IMG/VR virus record: IMGVR_UViG_3300021962_000400
Location: 1 to 31,751 of that record
DNA length: 31,751 nt
Strand: one strand, 5' to 3'
DNA from: a virus
This document shows, piece after piece, positions 7,262 through 14,724 of the stretch. The position numbers and the translations under genes were made by a program. How positions within the stretch are numbered: position 1 is the stretch's first letter; every line of letters begins with the position of its first letter. The notes below the pieces were generated by a model. The model made no database searches and was not told the origin of the DNA. It saw only the letters and a program-made list of their open reading frames with translations.

Positions 7262-7906
7262 ATGATCAAAAACTTATTTTCAATTCCAATTTATCATACT
7301 CATTTTGATTGTCCTTCTAATATTATGGAAGGTATGATGAGATATGCTGAGGAGTTTTACTACAAAAACCAGAAAGATATTGAAGGTTACGGTGGACTAA
7401 CTGGAGATCAAGATATACCAAAGTTCTTTCTTCTTCAGCACAATAAAGAGTTTTACTGGTTGAACTATGTAATCTCACAATCAATGAAAGACTATCTAAG
7501 TCAAATCTCTGATTTAGAATATAATATCTTTGTTCAAAAGGCATGGACTACAGTCTGTAATTCTCAGGAGGGAAAAACTTCTCACCACACTCATAGAGGG
7601 TCACACTTTAGTGCTGTTTATTATCTTAGAACAGAAGGAGAAGGCGGAGAACTAGCATTCAGTAATCTTGGAGTTTTAGATTCTATGCCTGTAACTTTGA
7701 GAGATGAATACTCATATTATAAAATCGATCCTCAAGTAGGAGACTTAATCATCTTTCCTTCTTCTATGCTCCATGGAGTCACAGATTTTTATGGTGAACA
7801 GTTTAGAGCATCTATTGTGTACGATATTTTTGTAACATCTACAGAAAATGTAGACGACCAGTATGAAAATGTTGTTACCTCTCCGTCCAAATGGATACAG
7901 ATATAG
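7262..7906 (+). CDS. 2OG-Fe(II) oxygenase, PF13759-like
   Basis: The 214-residue protein shows the pattern of the short phage/bacterial 2OG-Fe(II) oxygenase family: HHTHRGSHFSAVYYL (H109/H111) for the first iron ligand region, a core GGELAFSNLG, and LIIFPSSMLHGV with the distal His (H171), then R182 in FRASIVYDIF for 2OG binding. The substrate is unknown. The ATG lies two bases after the end of tRNA-Ser and has no ribosome binding site. After 3' processing of the tRNA the mRNA would be essentially leaderless. The gene is A+T-rich. It has the same architecture as the oxygenase at 28941. Confidence 0.85.
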   Translation: MIKNLFSIPIYHTHFDCPSNIMEGMMRYAEEFYYKNQKDIEGYGGLTGDQDIPKFFLLQHNKEFYWLNYVISQSMKDYLSQISDLEYNIFVQKAWTTVCNSQEGKTSHHTHRGSHFSAVYYLRTEGEGGELAFSNLGVLDSMPVTLRDEYSYYKIDPQVGDLIIFPSSMLHGVTDFYGEQFRASIVYDIFVTSTENVDDQYENVVTSPSKWIQI

Positions 7907-7908
7907 TC

Positions 7909-7916
7909 CTAAATAC
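7909..7916 (+). promoter_or_regulatory. Possible degenerate late promoter (CTAAATAC)
   Basis: CTAAATAC lies in the short gap before the gene at 7940. It resembles the T4-type late octamer at six of eight bases and matches a copy at 29532 before the tail-fibre genes. Evidence is by analogy only. Confidence 0.3.
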
Positions 7917-7939
7917 TAGAAAGATTGGACATATCTGGT

Positions 7940-8254
7940 ATGCTGTCAACACAGTATCGTCTTCGTCTTGAAGGTATCTGTAAGAAGATATCAAACAAAG
8001 AAGAGGTGAATCTTGAGGATATGATTTGGGCAGAGAAACTTGCCAAGTCATATACAACTGCAAGAGACTGGTTAAACAAAGCACGACGCCAAGCAGCGGG
8101 AGATATTCAAGAAGGAAGTATGGATGATTTTATGAATAGGATGGGACTAGGAGACCCCGACCCATCCAACCATAGTACGGGGTTTAAATCTGCAGATGAA
8201 ATTGTAGATTGGTTCCAAAGAGATAAACCTGATGACTGGAGACAGCGTGATTAA
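7940..8254 (+). CDS. Hypothetical protein, 104 aa
   Basis: The product begins MLSTQYRLRLEGICKKI and is a helical, charged protein ending in DWFQRDKPDDWRQRD; it has no catalytic motif that I recognise. The frame opens at a TTG (7925), but the ATG at 7940 gives a more natural N-terminus. Its stop overlaps the next start (TAATG). Small proteins of this type are common between conserved genes in T4-like cyanophages. Confidence 0.7.
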   Translation: MLSTQYRLRLEGICKKISNKEEVNLEDMIWAEKLAKSYTTARDWLNKARRQAAGDIQEGSMDDFMNRMGLGDPDPSNHSTGFKSADEIVDWFQRDKPDDWRQRD

Positions 8255-8820
8255 TGATTGCTCAAATTTTAGATAACCTTTTTGATTATGACTATATGGT
8301 GCAGGTTGAGAAGACTATGCTCCATCTTCCTGTAACTGCTATCAATGAGGCAAACGGTACTGGTTATCCTGCAGGGCAACATGGCACTCATAAATTATTT
8401 GGTGAAAATCTTTTTGAAAGAAGTTCGATCAATCATATAGTTAACTGGACTCCCAAGTGTGAGTGTTTCTTTAATATGTTCGCTCATATTGAGGAGCAGG
8501 TTGACTTTCCTCTTCTTTTAAATAGAATCGATTTCAACCTACAACACTCTTTTTGTGATGGTACATCCCATGTTGATGGAGATCCTGGAGATTACACCAT
8601 CATGTATATGGTGAATACTAAATGGGACTCTAAAGAATGGGGTGGTCAATTTCAAATTGTAAATGAAGACAATGAAGTTATAGAGGAACATGAATATGTT
8701 CCTGGTAGAGTTCTTATCTTCCCGTCTGAAATTCCTCACAGGGGTCTAGGACCACGCCATCCTTATGTGTATAGATATACTGTGGTCTGGCGCGTCAGAA
8801 AGTTAGAAGATGTGCTATAA
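8254..8820 (+). CDS. 2OG-Fe(II) oxygenase with HxD...H triad
   Basis: The 188-residue protein has the classical triad H106-x-D108 (TSHVDGD), distal H162 (EIPHRGLGP) and the 2OG-binding R174 (YRYTVVWRV). GRVLIFPSEIPHRG is the usual C-terminal strand of prolyl-hydroxylase-like enzymes. The substrate is unknown. The gene is coupled to the upstream gene by a TAATG overlap, and its end contains the extended -10 promoter that serves tRNA-Gly. Confidence 0.88.
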   Translation: MIAQILDNLFDYDYMVQVEKTMLHLPVTAINEANGTGYPAGQHGTHKLFGENLFERSSINHIVNWTPKCECFFNMFAHIEEQVDFPLLLNRIDFNLQHSFCDGTSHVDGDPGDYTIMYMVNTKWDSKEWGGQFQIVNEDNEVIEEHEYVPGRVLIFPSEIPHRGLGPRHPYVYRYTVVWRVRKLEDVL

Positions 8821-8821
8821 T
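8813..8821 (+). promoter_or_regulatory. Extended -10 promoter of tRNA-Gly (TGCTATAAT)
   Basis: A perfect TATAAT with the extended TGn lies across the end of the oxygenase gene. No good -35 box is present. The predicted transcript starts about 8828, three bases before the mature tRNA 5' end. Confidence 0.6.
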
Positions 8822-8830
8822 GTATCTATC

Positions 8831-8902
8831 GCGGGGTTAGTTCAGCGGTAGAACGCTATCCTTCCAAGTTAGATGTCGTCGGTTCGATTCCGATACCCCG
8901 CT
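8831..8902 (+). tRNA. tRNA-Gly (anticodon UCC)
   Basis: The acceptor GCGGGGT/ACCCCGC pairs fully, the anticodon loop is CTTCCAA (UCC, reading GGA), and the T arm is GTCGG-TTCGATT-CCGAT with a wobble. The anticodon stem has one T-T mismatch. CCA is not encoded. Confidence 0.92.
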
Positions 8903-8910
8903 TATTTAAT

Positions 8911-9441
8911 ATGACAAAACAAAGACCAAGCATTCTTGCAGTGGATAAAGCTTTATCTCCTGAAGATTTTAGAGAAGTATCCAATTTTGCTTACAATGCT
9001 TCTTATACTTATGGAGAGACGGACGAGGAAAAATTTAAACCAACTGGATTAGTTTCTGAGTTGGATCCAGATTGTGAACAAGATACAGAAATTGTTGACA
9101 TTCTAAATGGTATCGTTCTTGATAAGTTTCCAGAACTTGAAAGTTACGAATTATACAGAGCATATATTAATTGTTTTGCTCCTAGAGAAATAGCAAACTT
9201 TCATCAAGATTGTGAAGATGATGAAGATCAAATTACAATTCTTTTTTATGCAAATAAAATGTATAATGGACTAAATGATGGGGGAACTACAGAATTCTAT
9301 CTAGATCAAAAGATCATTGCTATTCCTCCAATTCCAAATACTCTTGTTAAATTTACTTCTTGGGTATTGCATAGAGCAACTCCTTTAGTTTCTGAACATC
9401 GTTTTACATATGCATTCAAATACCGTAAAGAAAATAATTGA
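8911..9441 (+). CDS. 2OG-Fe(II) oxygenase with HxD...H triad
   Basis: The 176-residue protein has H98-x-D100 (NFHQDCED), distal H154 (WVLHRATPL) and R164 (EHRFTYAFKY), the complete iron and 2OG site. It starts eight bases after tRNA-Gly without a visible ribosome binding site, and its 3' end overlaps the next oxygenase frame. It is A+T-rich. The order of oxygenase, tRNA, oxygenase, oxygenase, tRNA is repeated around it. The substrate is unknown. Confidence 0.87.
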   Translation: MTKQRPSILAVDKALSPEDFREVSNFAYNASYTYGETDEEKFKPTGLVSELDPDCEQDTEIVDILNGIVLDKFPELESYELYRAYINCFAPREIANFHQDCEDDEDQITILFYANKMYNGLNDGGTTEFYLDQKIIAIPPIPNTLVKFTSWVLHRATPLVSEHRFTYAFKYRKENN

Positions 9442-10009
9442 AGAGGAAAGGTATCATGTGGTAGATAATTTGTTTCTGCCAGATGTTATTGATGACTTGC
9501 GTGAGTATGCTCTCAATGCAGATGATCCAGATGATATCTACGAAGACTATTACTCACTTAACTTCTCTCCAGACCGCTTGCGGCATCCCCTTCTATCTGC
9601 TATAATTACAGGGTTGGAAACGAGGTTCCCATTCCTCGGTCGTTTTGACAGAGGTTGGGCATTCGTTTACGACAACAACGCCAACGGCGTTACCCCGCAT
9701 GCTGATCCAGCATGCTATAATGTGAATCTCTGGGTCACTCCAGATTCTTCTGTAGAAGATCCAGAGAAAAACGGTTTAATTCTTTATGATATTAAACCGC
9801 CTCCGACATGGACCTGGCGCGAGTATAATACGGATGTCAAGTTGATTAGGAAATATCTAGAGTACACTAACTCTAAGAAGACGATTATTCCTTATGCGTG
9901 TAATCGTCTTCTTATATTTAACTCTAAATACTTCCATGAAACCAATAAAGTTTCAATGAAACATGGTTCTGGAAATCGAAGAGTTAATTACACTTTTATG
10001 TTTTCGTGA
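9410..10009 (+). CDS. 2OG-Fe(II) oxygenase with HxD...H triad
   Basis: The 199-residue frame contains H97-x-D99 (VTPHADPA), a core strand NVNLWVTPD typical of phage P4H-like enzymes, distal H175 (SKYFHETNK) and an Arg pair, R189/R190. The start is unsure: the ATG at 9410 overlaps the previous gene by 32 bases, while GTG at 9458 has an AAGAGGAAAGG ribosome binding site six bases upstream and would begin at VVDNLFLPD, close to the usual start of such domains. The stop codon TGA overlaps the first bases of tRNA-Arg. The substrate is unknown. Confidence 0.87.
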   Translation: MHSNTVKKIIEEERYHVVDNLFLPDVIDDLREYALNADDPDDIYEDYYSLNFSPDRLRHPLLSAIITGLETRFPFLGRFDRGWAFVYDNNANGVTPHADPACYNVNLWVTPDSSVEDPEKNGLILYDIKPPPTWTWREYNTDVKLIRKYLEYTNSKKTIIPYACNRLLIFNSKYFHETNKVSMKHGSGNRRVNYTFMFS

Positions 10010-10084
10010 CTCAGTAGCTCAGTTGGATAGAGCATCTGCCTTCTAAGCAGTTGGTCGGGGGTTCAAGTCCCTCCTGAGTCGCCA
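10008..10084 (+). tRNA. tRNA-Arg (anticodon UCU), with encoded CCA
   Basis: The acceptor GACTCAG/CTGAGTC is perfect, the anticodon loop is CTTCTAA (UCU, reading AGA), and the T loop is TTCAAGT. This is the only one of the six tRNAs with CCA in the DNA (10082-10084). Its first two bases are part of the stop codon of the upstream oxygenase gene, and tRNA-Val follows without a single spacer base. Confidence 0.94.
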
Positions 10085-10156
10085 GGGAGATTAACTCAGC
10101 GGTAGAGTGGTTGCCTTACAAGCAATAAGTCACTGGTTCGAATCCAGTATTTCCCA
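10085..10156 (+). tRNA. tRNA-Val (anticodon UAC)
   Basis: The acceptor GGGAGAT/ATTTCCC pairs with one wobble, the anticodon loop is CTTACAA (UAC, reading GTA), and the T arm is ACTGG-TTCGAAT-CCAGT. CCA is not encoded. The discriminator base is the A of an ATG that opens a small frame. Confidence 0.94.
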
Positions 10157-10314
10157 TGAAATTAAAAAAATCTATCCAATTAGATTTGGAAGATATTAAA
10201 AAGAGGTTAGATTATGTTATCTGTCAGATGCAAAATGTGCAATCTAGAATTGATCAGCTCGAACAAAACTCAGTGCTGTGGATGCGAGAACATGACCACA
10301 GTAATCGGGGATAA
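10156..10314 (+). CDS. Possible small coiled-coil protein, 52 aa
   Basis: A 52-codon frame begins MKLKKSIQLDLEDIKKRLDY and continues with a heptad-like pattern (VICQMQNVQSRIDQLEQ), as in short coiled coils. Its ATG shares the last base of tRNA-Val, there is no ribosome binding site, and the last 101 bases overlap the zinc-ribbon gene at 10214 in another frame. tRNA 3' processing would remove the start codon. The first 20 codons are the only part not explained by the other gene. I regard it as possible, not established. Confidence 0.35.
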   Translation: MKLKKSIQLDLEDIKKRLDYVICQMQNVQSRIDQLEQNSVLWMREHDHSNRG

Positions 10315-10462
10315 AGTTTCTGCTGCTGACTTAAGTAAAGTCGTATTGGTCAATTCTGAAAACAGTCTTAAGAGTTCTAGCGTTTTGTCCAAGGGCGACT
10401 TAGAATACCAAGAGAACAGACGCAAGCGCAAAGTTCGTAAACTCAACTTCGAAACACGATGA
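10214..10462 (+). CDS. Small zinc-ribbon-like protein, 82 aa
   Basis: The N-terminus MLSVRCKMCNLEL followed by TQCCGCENM gives a CxxC...CxC arrangement that suggests one bound zinc. The C-terminus is very basic (ENRRKRKVRKLNF), as expected for a nucleic-acid contact. An AAGAGG ribosome binding site lies seven bases before the ATG. Similar small Cys-rich proteins are common in T4-like cyanophages, but their role is not known. The stop overlaps the next start (ATGA). Confidence 0.75.
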   Translation: MLSVRCKMCNLELISSNKTQCCGCENMTTVIGDKVSAADLSKVVLVNSENSLKSSSVLSKGDLEYQENRRKRKVRKLNFETR

Positions 10463-10701
10463 TCAACCTTCACCAGCGTTTTAATCACTATCTCAATACC
10501 GATAAAAAGATTGATCTTCGTGATGTAAACGAACGGGTTATCTCTTATGGGTGGACTGACAATGGTAAAGATCTCACTGGTTATTATGTCTTGACTGAGA
10601 ACTACGAAATACAGTATAATTTGAAAGACGAATTCAAGTCCAAGGTTCCTCGCAACTCGTTGGCATCATCTAAAAAATCTAATGTGGAGACTTTGGTGTA
10701 A
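10459..10701 (+). CDS. Hypothetical protein, 80 aa
   Basis: The product begins MINLHQRFNHYLNTDKKIDL and contains TGYYVLTENYEIQYNLKDEF, a likely beta-hairpin. No family is recognised. It is coupled on both sides: ATGA with the zinc-ribbon gene upstream and a 20-base overlap with the membrane protein downstream. Confidence 0.7.
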   Translation: MINLHQRFNHYLNTDKKIDLRDVNERVISYGWTDNGKDLTGYYVLTENYEIQYNLKDEFKSKVPRNSLASSKKSNVETLV

Positions 10702-10915
10702 AGCTTTAGGAGAGAAAGCAACAGGAGATAATAAAGAGTCTGATAGGGTTGCGGTTATCCGCACCCTTATTTTTATCTCTTATTTCATAACTAATATTGC
10801 GATCGTCGCCAATGCCATCAGACACTGGAACGACCGTCCACCTGAACTTCCCAAAAGCGATCAGGTGGAGTATAATAACAAGGTAAACAAACAGAACGAT
10901 GTCTGTCACCACTAA
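10682..10915 (+). CDS. Small membrane protein, 77 aa
   Basis: The N-terminus MWRLWCKALGEKATGDNKESD is followed by one transmembrane helix (IRTLIFISYFITNIAIVANAI, split by one polar residue) and a hydrophilic, proline-containing tail. The same plan of a short basic, Trp-rich head, a helix and a tail is found in small cyanophage membrane proteins. The function is unknown. It overlaps the neighbouring genes on both sides. Confidence 0.72.
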   Translation: MWRLWCKALGEKATGDNKESDRVAVIRTLIFISYFITNIAIVANAIRHWNDRPPELPKSDQVEYNNKVNKQNDVCHH

Positions 10916-11135
10916 GTTCAAAAAGCATATCAACATCCTTCGTGGCACTGTTGAGGGGCAAGTTGCTCTTGACCATCAGTATCCTAAGGTCTTCCGTAAG
11001 GTAACCAAATACTACGAAGAAAAAGGCGTTCAATTCATGAACGATCCTTGTGATGATTACGAGATTCTGCTAGACTGTCTCTATGCTGATCTCCTTGAAG
11101 AAGGTGTTATCGATGAAACCGAATGTGATTCTTGA
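10899..11135 (+). CDS. Hypothetical protein, 78 aa
   Basis: The product begins MSVTTKFKKHINILRGTVEG and has an acidic C-terminus rich in Asp/Glu (DDYEILLDCLYADLLEEGV). It is probably a soluble helical protein. The start overlaps the previous gene by 17 bases, and the end overlaps the next by 23. No known domain is recognised. Confidence 0.7.
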   Translation: MSVTTKFKKHINILRGTVEGQVALDHQYPKVFRKVTKYYEEKGVQFMNDPCDDYEILLDCLYADLLEEGVIDETECDS

Positions 11136-11349
11136 GCGGTATCCTTACCGTTATGTAACCTGTGGTACTTTAGAAATCAACGGTAAACCTGATTGCCGCA
11201 TTCAAAAGTATCACGAATGGACCAAGCGTTACAATGACATGTATCTTTGCGATAATGAGATGCAACTTCATCTTGCTATCGAAGACAAAGAATACACCAA
11301 ATGGTTAGACCCTGACCCCGAAGTGGGTGCCTATCGCAAGTACGATTAA
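11113..11349 (+). CDS. Hypothetical protein, 78 aa
   Basis: From the ATG at 11113 the product begins MKPNVILERYPYRYVTCGTL and ends DPDPEVGAYRKYD. A GAAGAAGG ribosome binding site lies eight bases upstream, which is why I prefer it to the in-frame ATG at 11083. The sequence pattern suggests a small beta-rich protein. No family is recognised. Confidence 0.7.
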   Translation: MKPNVILERYPYRYVTCGTLEINGKPDCRIQKYHEWTKRYNDMYLCDNEMQLHLAIEDKEYTKWLDPDPEVGAYRKYD

Positions 11350-11351
11350 TT

Positions 11352-11534
11352 ATGACTTACACTGATTATCAAAACGCTGCTGATGCAGTCAAAGACGCTT
11401 TGATCGCTGCACTAAATAACGACGAAGAGACCAATACGCTGTCAGAACTTTGGCGTCACTATTTGGGTCTTCGTAATATTGCAGACAAGTCTTCAGCAGA
11501 TTTGATGTCTGAAGATCATATCAAAATCGTTTAA
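11352..11534 (+). CDS. Hypothetical protein, 60 aa
   Basis: This small helical protein (MTYTDYQNAADAVKDALIAA) has no recognised domain. It starts two bases after the previous stop, and its own stop directly abuts the first gene of the sugar cluster (TAA ATG), so the cluster may be read from the same transcript. Confidence 0.68.
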   Translation: MTYTDYQNAADAVKDALIAALNNDEETNTLSELWRHYLGLRNIADKSSADLMSEDHIKIV

Positions 11535-12527
11535 ATGAGAGCATTAATTACAGGAATAACAGGACAGGACGGTTCGTACCTTGCCGAATTTCTTCTCCAA
11601 AAGGGGTATGAAGTTCACGGCATTGTACGCCGTTCTTCTTTAATTAATACGCATCGTATTGATCACATCTATAATAAAATCCATAAACATTATGGAGACA
11701 TGACTGATGCAGGTAACCTCATGAGTTTGATTCAAAAGATCAAACCTACTGAGGTGTATAACCTTGCTGCCATGAGTCATGTAAAGGTGTCTTTTGATAT
11801 GCCTGAGTATACGGGAGAAGTTGATGCTCTAGGAACCCTGCGTCTCCTAGAGGCTATTCGTTTATTGGAACATCCTTGTAAGTTCTATCAGGCATCCACA
11901 AGCGAACTGTATGGACTTGTTCAAGAGGTCCCTCAGAAAGAGACCACTCCTTTCTATCCTCGCTCACCATATGGTGTAGCAAAGATGTATGCATATTGGA
12001 TTGTTAAGAACTATCGTGAAGCGTATGGTATCCATGCTAGCAATGGCATACTTTTCAATCATGAGTCCCCACGGAGAGGTGAAACCTTCGTTACCCGTAA
12101 GATCACGAGAGGACTCTCACGCATCTCTAGTGGACTCCAAGATGTCCTAGAACTAGGCAATCTGGATGCTCAGCGTGATTGGGGACATGCATTAGATTAT
12201 GTTCGTGGTATGTGGATGATTGTTCAGCACGAAACTCCTGATGATTTTGTTCTTGCTACAGGTGAGATGCGTAGTGTTCGTGAGTTTGTTAACGAATCTG
12301 CATCTTACTTTGGATTCAATATTGAGTGGCGTGGAGAGGGTCTTGATGAAGTTGGATTCTGTAAGAATCTCAACAGAGTGATCGTTCGCGTAGACCCTAA
12401 ATACTACCGCCCAACAGAAGTAGAGCAACTACTTGGGGATGCAACAAAAGCAAAAACTGTGCTAGGATGGGAACCAGAATATAGTTTCCAAGATCTTGTA
12501 GAAGACATGTGTATTAACGGACAATGA
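11535..12527 (+). CDS. gmd: GDP-mannose 4,6-dehydratase
   Basis: This enzyme converts GDP-D-mannose to GDP-4-keto-6-deoxymannose, the first step towards GDP-L-fucose and other 6-deoxy sugars. It is an extended short-chain dehydrogenase: the NADP-binding glycine loop [12 protein letters not shown] lies at residues 7-18, RRSS follows the second strand, the catalytic Thr and Glu are in ASTSELYG, and the Tyr/Lys pair is in [28 protein letters not shown] and [17 protein letters not shown] are diagnostic for GMD. At 330 residues it is near the normal length. It opens an eleven-gene run of overlapping glycan genes and pairs with the GDP-fucose synthase at 13771. Confidence 0.97.
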   Translation: MRALITGITGQDGSYLAEFLLQKGYEVHGIVRRSSLINTHRIDHIYNKIHKHYGDMTDAGNLMSLIQKIKPTEVYNLAAMSHVKVSFDMPEYTGEVDALGTLRLLEAIRLLEHPCKFYQASTSELYGLVQEVPQKETTPFYPRSPYGVAKMYAYWIVKNYREAYGIHASNGILFNHESPRRGETFVTRKITRGLSRISSGLQDVLELGNLDAQRDWGHALDYVRGMWMIVQHETPDDFVLATGEMRSVREFVNESASYFGFNIEWRGEGLDEVGFCKNLNRVIVRVDPKYYRPTEVEQLLGDATKAKTVLGWEPEYSFQDLVEDMCINGQ

Positions 12528-13774
12528 GTAAATTTCACAGAATTGAAAAGTGCAGAGTATGTGGTAATGAACACCTGATCACAGTCTTGGATCTTGGTGA
12601 TCAATATCTTTCTGGCATTTTTCCCAAAGAGATCGATGAGGACATGTACAAAGGTCCTCTCACTCTCGTCAAGTGTGACGAGTCTAAAGGTGGATGTGGT
12701 CATGTTCAACTAGAACATACCTTTGATCTTCCTACCATGTATGGTGAAGAGTATGGTTATCGTTCTGGTCTGAACGGTAGCATGGTTCGTCACCTGCGTG
12801 GAAAGGCAGAGAAGATTATGCGTGATGTCAAGTTTAACTCTGGCGATATCGTAATTGATATTGCAGGTAATGATGGCACCTTCTTGGGGTTCTTCCCCCA
12901 TGATCTGCAACTCATGAGCATTGATCCCACCTCGAAAAAGTTTAGAGATTACATTCCTGAGAATGTAAATTATATTGCCGACTTCTTCTCTTCCGATGTT
13001 TATCGTGAGCGGTTCGGTAAGCAGAAAGCAAAGGTAGTTACATCGTTCTCGATGTTCTATGACCTTGAAGATCCCTGCGAGTTTGCCCGCCAGGTCCATG
13101 ACATCCTTGATCCTCGCGGAATCTGGGTGCTTGAGCAAAGTTATATGCCAACGATGCTGCGGGTCAATTCGTTTGACACAGTATGTCATGAGCATCTCTC
13201 CTACTATGGTATGAGACAACTCAAGTACATCATGGATAAGTCTGGATTCAAGATTGTTGATTTTGAATTCAATGATGTTAATGGTGGTAGTATCTCTGTA
13301 GTAGTAACTCCTTCTACCAACAGTGAGCGTAAGGAATGTACAGTAAAACTTACTGCTCTTATTGCCTCAGAGTTGGAAGACAAACTGGATACCGTTGAAC
13401 CTTGGGAAGCTTTTGCAGAGCGTATTAATGCCTGTAAGAAACAGTTCTGGGAAATCATGGACTTCTATCGTCGTAATGGTTCTAAGATCTGTGCCCTTGG
13501 TGCCAGCACTAAAGGAAATGTAACGCTGCAAACCTGGGAGATTGGTCCTAAAGATGTTGCCGCTGTTGGTGATGTTAATCCTGACAAAGACGGATCCTTT
13601 ACACCTGGAACTTGGATTCCTATTACTAGCGAAGAGAGTGTGCTGGAAAAAGAATATGATCTTCATATTGTTCTTCCCTGGCACTTTAGAGATTTCTTCC
13701 TGAAGAATGAAAAGTTTAAAGGTCGTCGGTTCTTATTCCCACTTCCCGAACCTGAAGTCGTAATTATTCCATGA
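12524..13774 (+). CDS. NDP-sugar C-methyltransferase (TylC3-like)
   Basis: The 416-residue protein has the three-part plan of sugar C-methyltransferases. First comes an N-terminal zinc-binding segment (CRVCGN and [10 protein letters not shown]), then a class I SAM domain with [15 protein letters not shown] as motif I and [10 protein letters not shown] after strand 2. The C-terminal domain contains [16 protein letters not shown] and [12 protein letters not shown], known from this family. It would add a methyl group to a carbon of a keto-deoxy sugar nucleotide, perhaps the product of GMD next door, giving a branched sugar. It is joined to gmd and to the GDP-fucose synthase gene by ATGA overlaps. 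Confidence 0.88.
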   Translation: MSKFHRIEKCRVCGNEHLITVLDLGDQYLSGIFPKEIDEDMYKGPLTLVKCDESKGGCGHVQLEHTFDLPTMYGEEYGYRSGLNGSMVRHLRGKAEKIMRDVKFNSGDIVIDIAGNDGTFLGFFPHDLQLMSIDPTSKKFRDYIPENVNYIADFFSSDVYRERFGKQKAKVVTSFSMFYDLEDPCEFARQVHDILDPRGIWVLEQSYMPTMLRVNSFDTVCHEHLSYYGMRQLKYIMDKSGFKIVDFEFNDVNGGSISVVVTPSTNSERKECTVKLTALIASELEDKLDTVEPWEAFAERINACKKQFWEIMDFYRRNGSKICALGASTKGNVTLQTWEIGPKDVAAVGDVNPDKDGSFTPGTWIPITSEESVLEKEYDLHIVLPWHFRDFFLKNEKFKGRRFLFPLPEPEVVIIP

Positions 13775-14724
13775 AACTGAGAACAATGCAGAAACACGCA
13801 AGAATTTTTGTCGCTGGTCATCGTGGTTTAGTTGGATCTGCCATTGTTCGCCGTCTTCAAGAAGAAGGTTATGAGAACATCATTACTAGAACTCGGCAGG
13901 AGCTTGATCTTATGGATCAGTTTGCTGTCGAAAAGTTCTTCAGGTCTGAAGGTATCGACTATGTGTTTGATGCTGCTGCTCGTGTCGGTGGTATCCATGC
14001 CAATGATACTTACTCGGCAGAGTTTATCTACCAGAACACTCAGATCCAAACCAACCTTATTCACTATGCCTGGAAGCATGGTGTACAAAAGTTTCTTTTC
14101 CTTGGAAGCGTATGTATCTACCCTAAGTTTGCACCGACTCCTGTAAAGGAAGAGTCTCTGATGTCTGGAGAACTGGAGCCTACCAACGATGCGTATGCTC
14201 TTGCTAAGATCCATGGCATCTACATGCTGAGGTCTTACTACAAGCAGTACGGGTTCAAGGGTGTCTCCCTGATGCCTGCCAATCTGTATGGTCCTAACGA
14301 TAACTTCCACCCCATGAACGGGCATGTGATCCCTGCTATGCTCCAGAAGTTCAACAACTGGACCGTAGGAGACGCTCCAGTGACCTGCTGGGGCACAGGC
14401 ACCCCTCGTCGTGAGTTTCTCTATGTTGATGACCTTGCAGACGCATGTCTCTTCGCTATGGAGAACTACGAGTCTGCAGAGTTGTTGAATGTTGGATCTG
14501 GTGAAGATGTGACCATTGCAGAACTTGCTAACATGGTCGCTAATGTAACTGGGTACACAGGGAAAATTGAGTGGGATACTTCTAAACCTGATGGCACTCC
14601 CAAGCGTCCTCTTGATTACTCCAAACTTTTAGATAAAGGTTGGAAACCAAAGTACAATCTTCAAGATGGTCTACGCGAAACCTATAAGTGGTTTATTGAA
14701 AACACTGATATTCAAACGAGATGA
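13771..14724 (+). CDS. fcl: GDP-L-fucose synthase (epimerase/reductase)
   Basis: This enzyme finishes GDP-L-fucose from the GMD product by 3,5-epimerisation and 4-reduction. Visible features are the NADP loop VAGHRGLVGSAIV, the catalytic Ser and Cys in LGSVCIYPK, the Tyr/Lys pair in YALAKIHGIYM, and NLYGPNDNFHPMNGHVIPA with the active-site His. WGTGTPRREFLYVDDLADA is diagnostic. The second Ser of the usual GSSCIYP motif is Val here, but the catalytic residues remain. An inner ATG at 13786 is possible; the ATG at 13771 gives an ATGA overlap with the upstream gene. At 317 residues it is the normal size. Confidence 0.96.
   Translation: MKLRTMQKHARIFVAGHRGLVGSAIVRRLQEEGYENIITRTRQELDLMDQFAVEKFFRSEGIDYVFDAAARVGGIHANDTYSAEFIYQNTQIQTNLIHYAWKHGVQKFLFLGSVCIYPKFAPTPVKEESLMSGELEPTNDAYALAKIHGIYMLRSYYKQYGFKGVSLMPANLYGPNDNFHPMNGHVIPAMLQKFNNWTVGDAPVTCWGTGTPRREFLYVDDLADACLFAMENYESAELLNVGSGEDVTIAELANMVANVTGYTGKIEWDTSKPDGTPKRPLDYSKLLDKGWKPKYNLQDGLRETYKWFIENTDIQTR

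Noticed and set aside
10745-10768. Terminator-like hairpin followed by TATTTTTAT
   Set aside because: It lies inside a well-supported small membrane protein gene, has a bulged stem, and the T-rich part encodes the transmembrane helix. Partial termination cannot be excluded.
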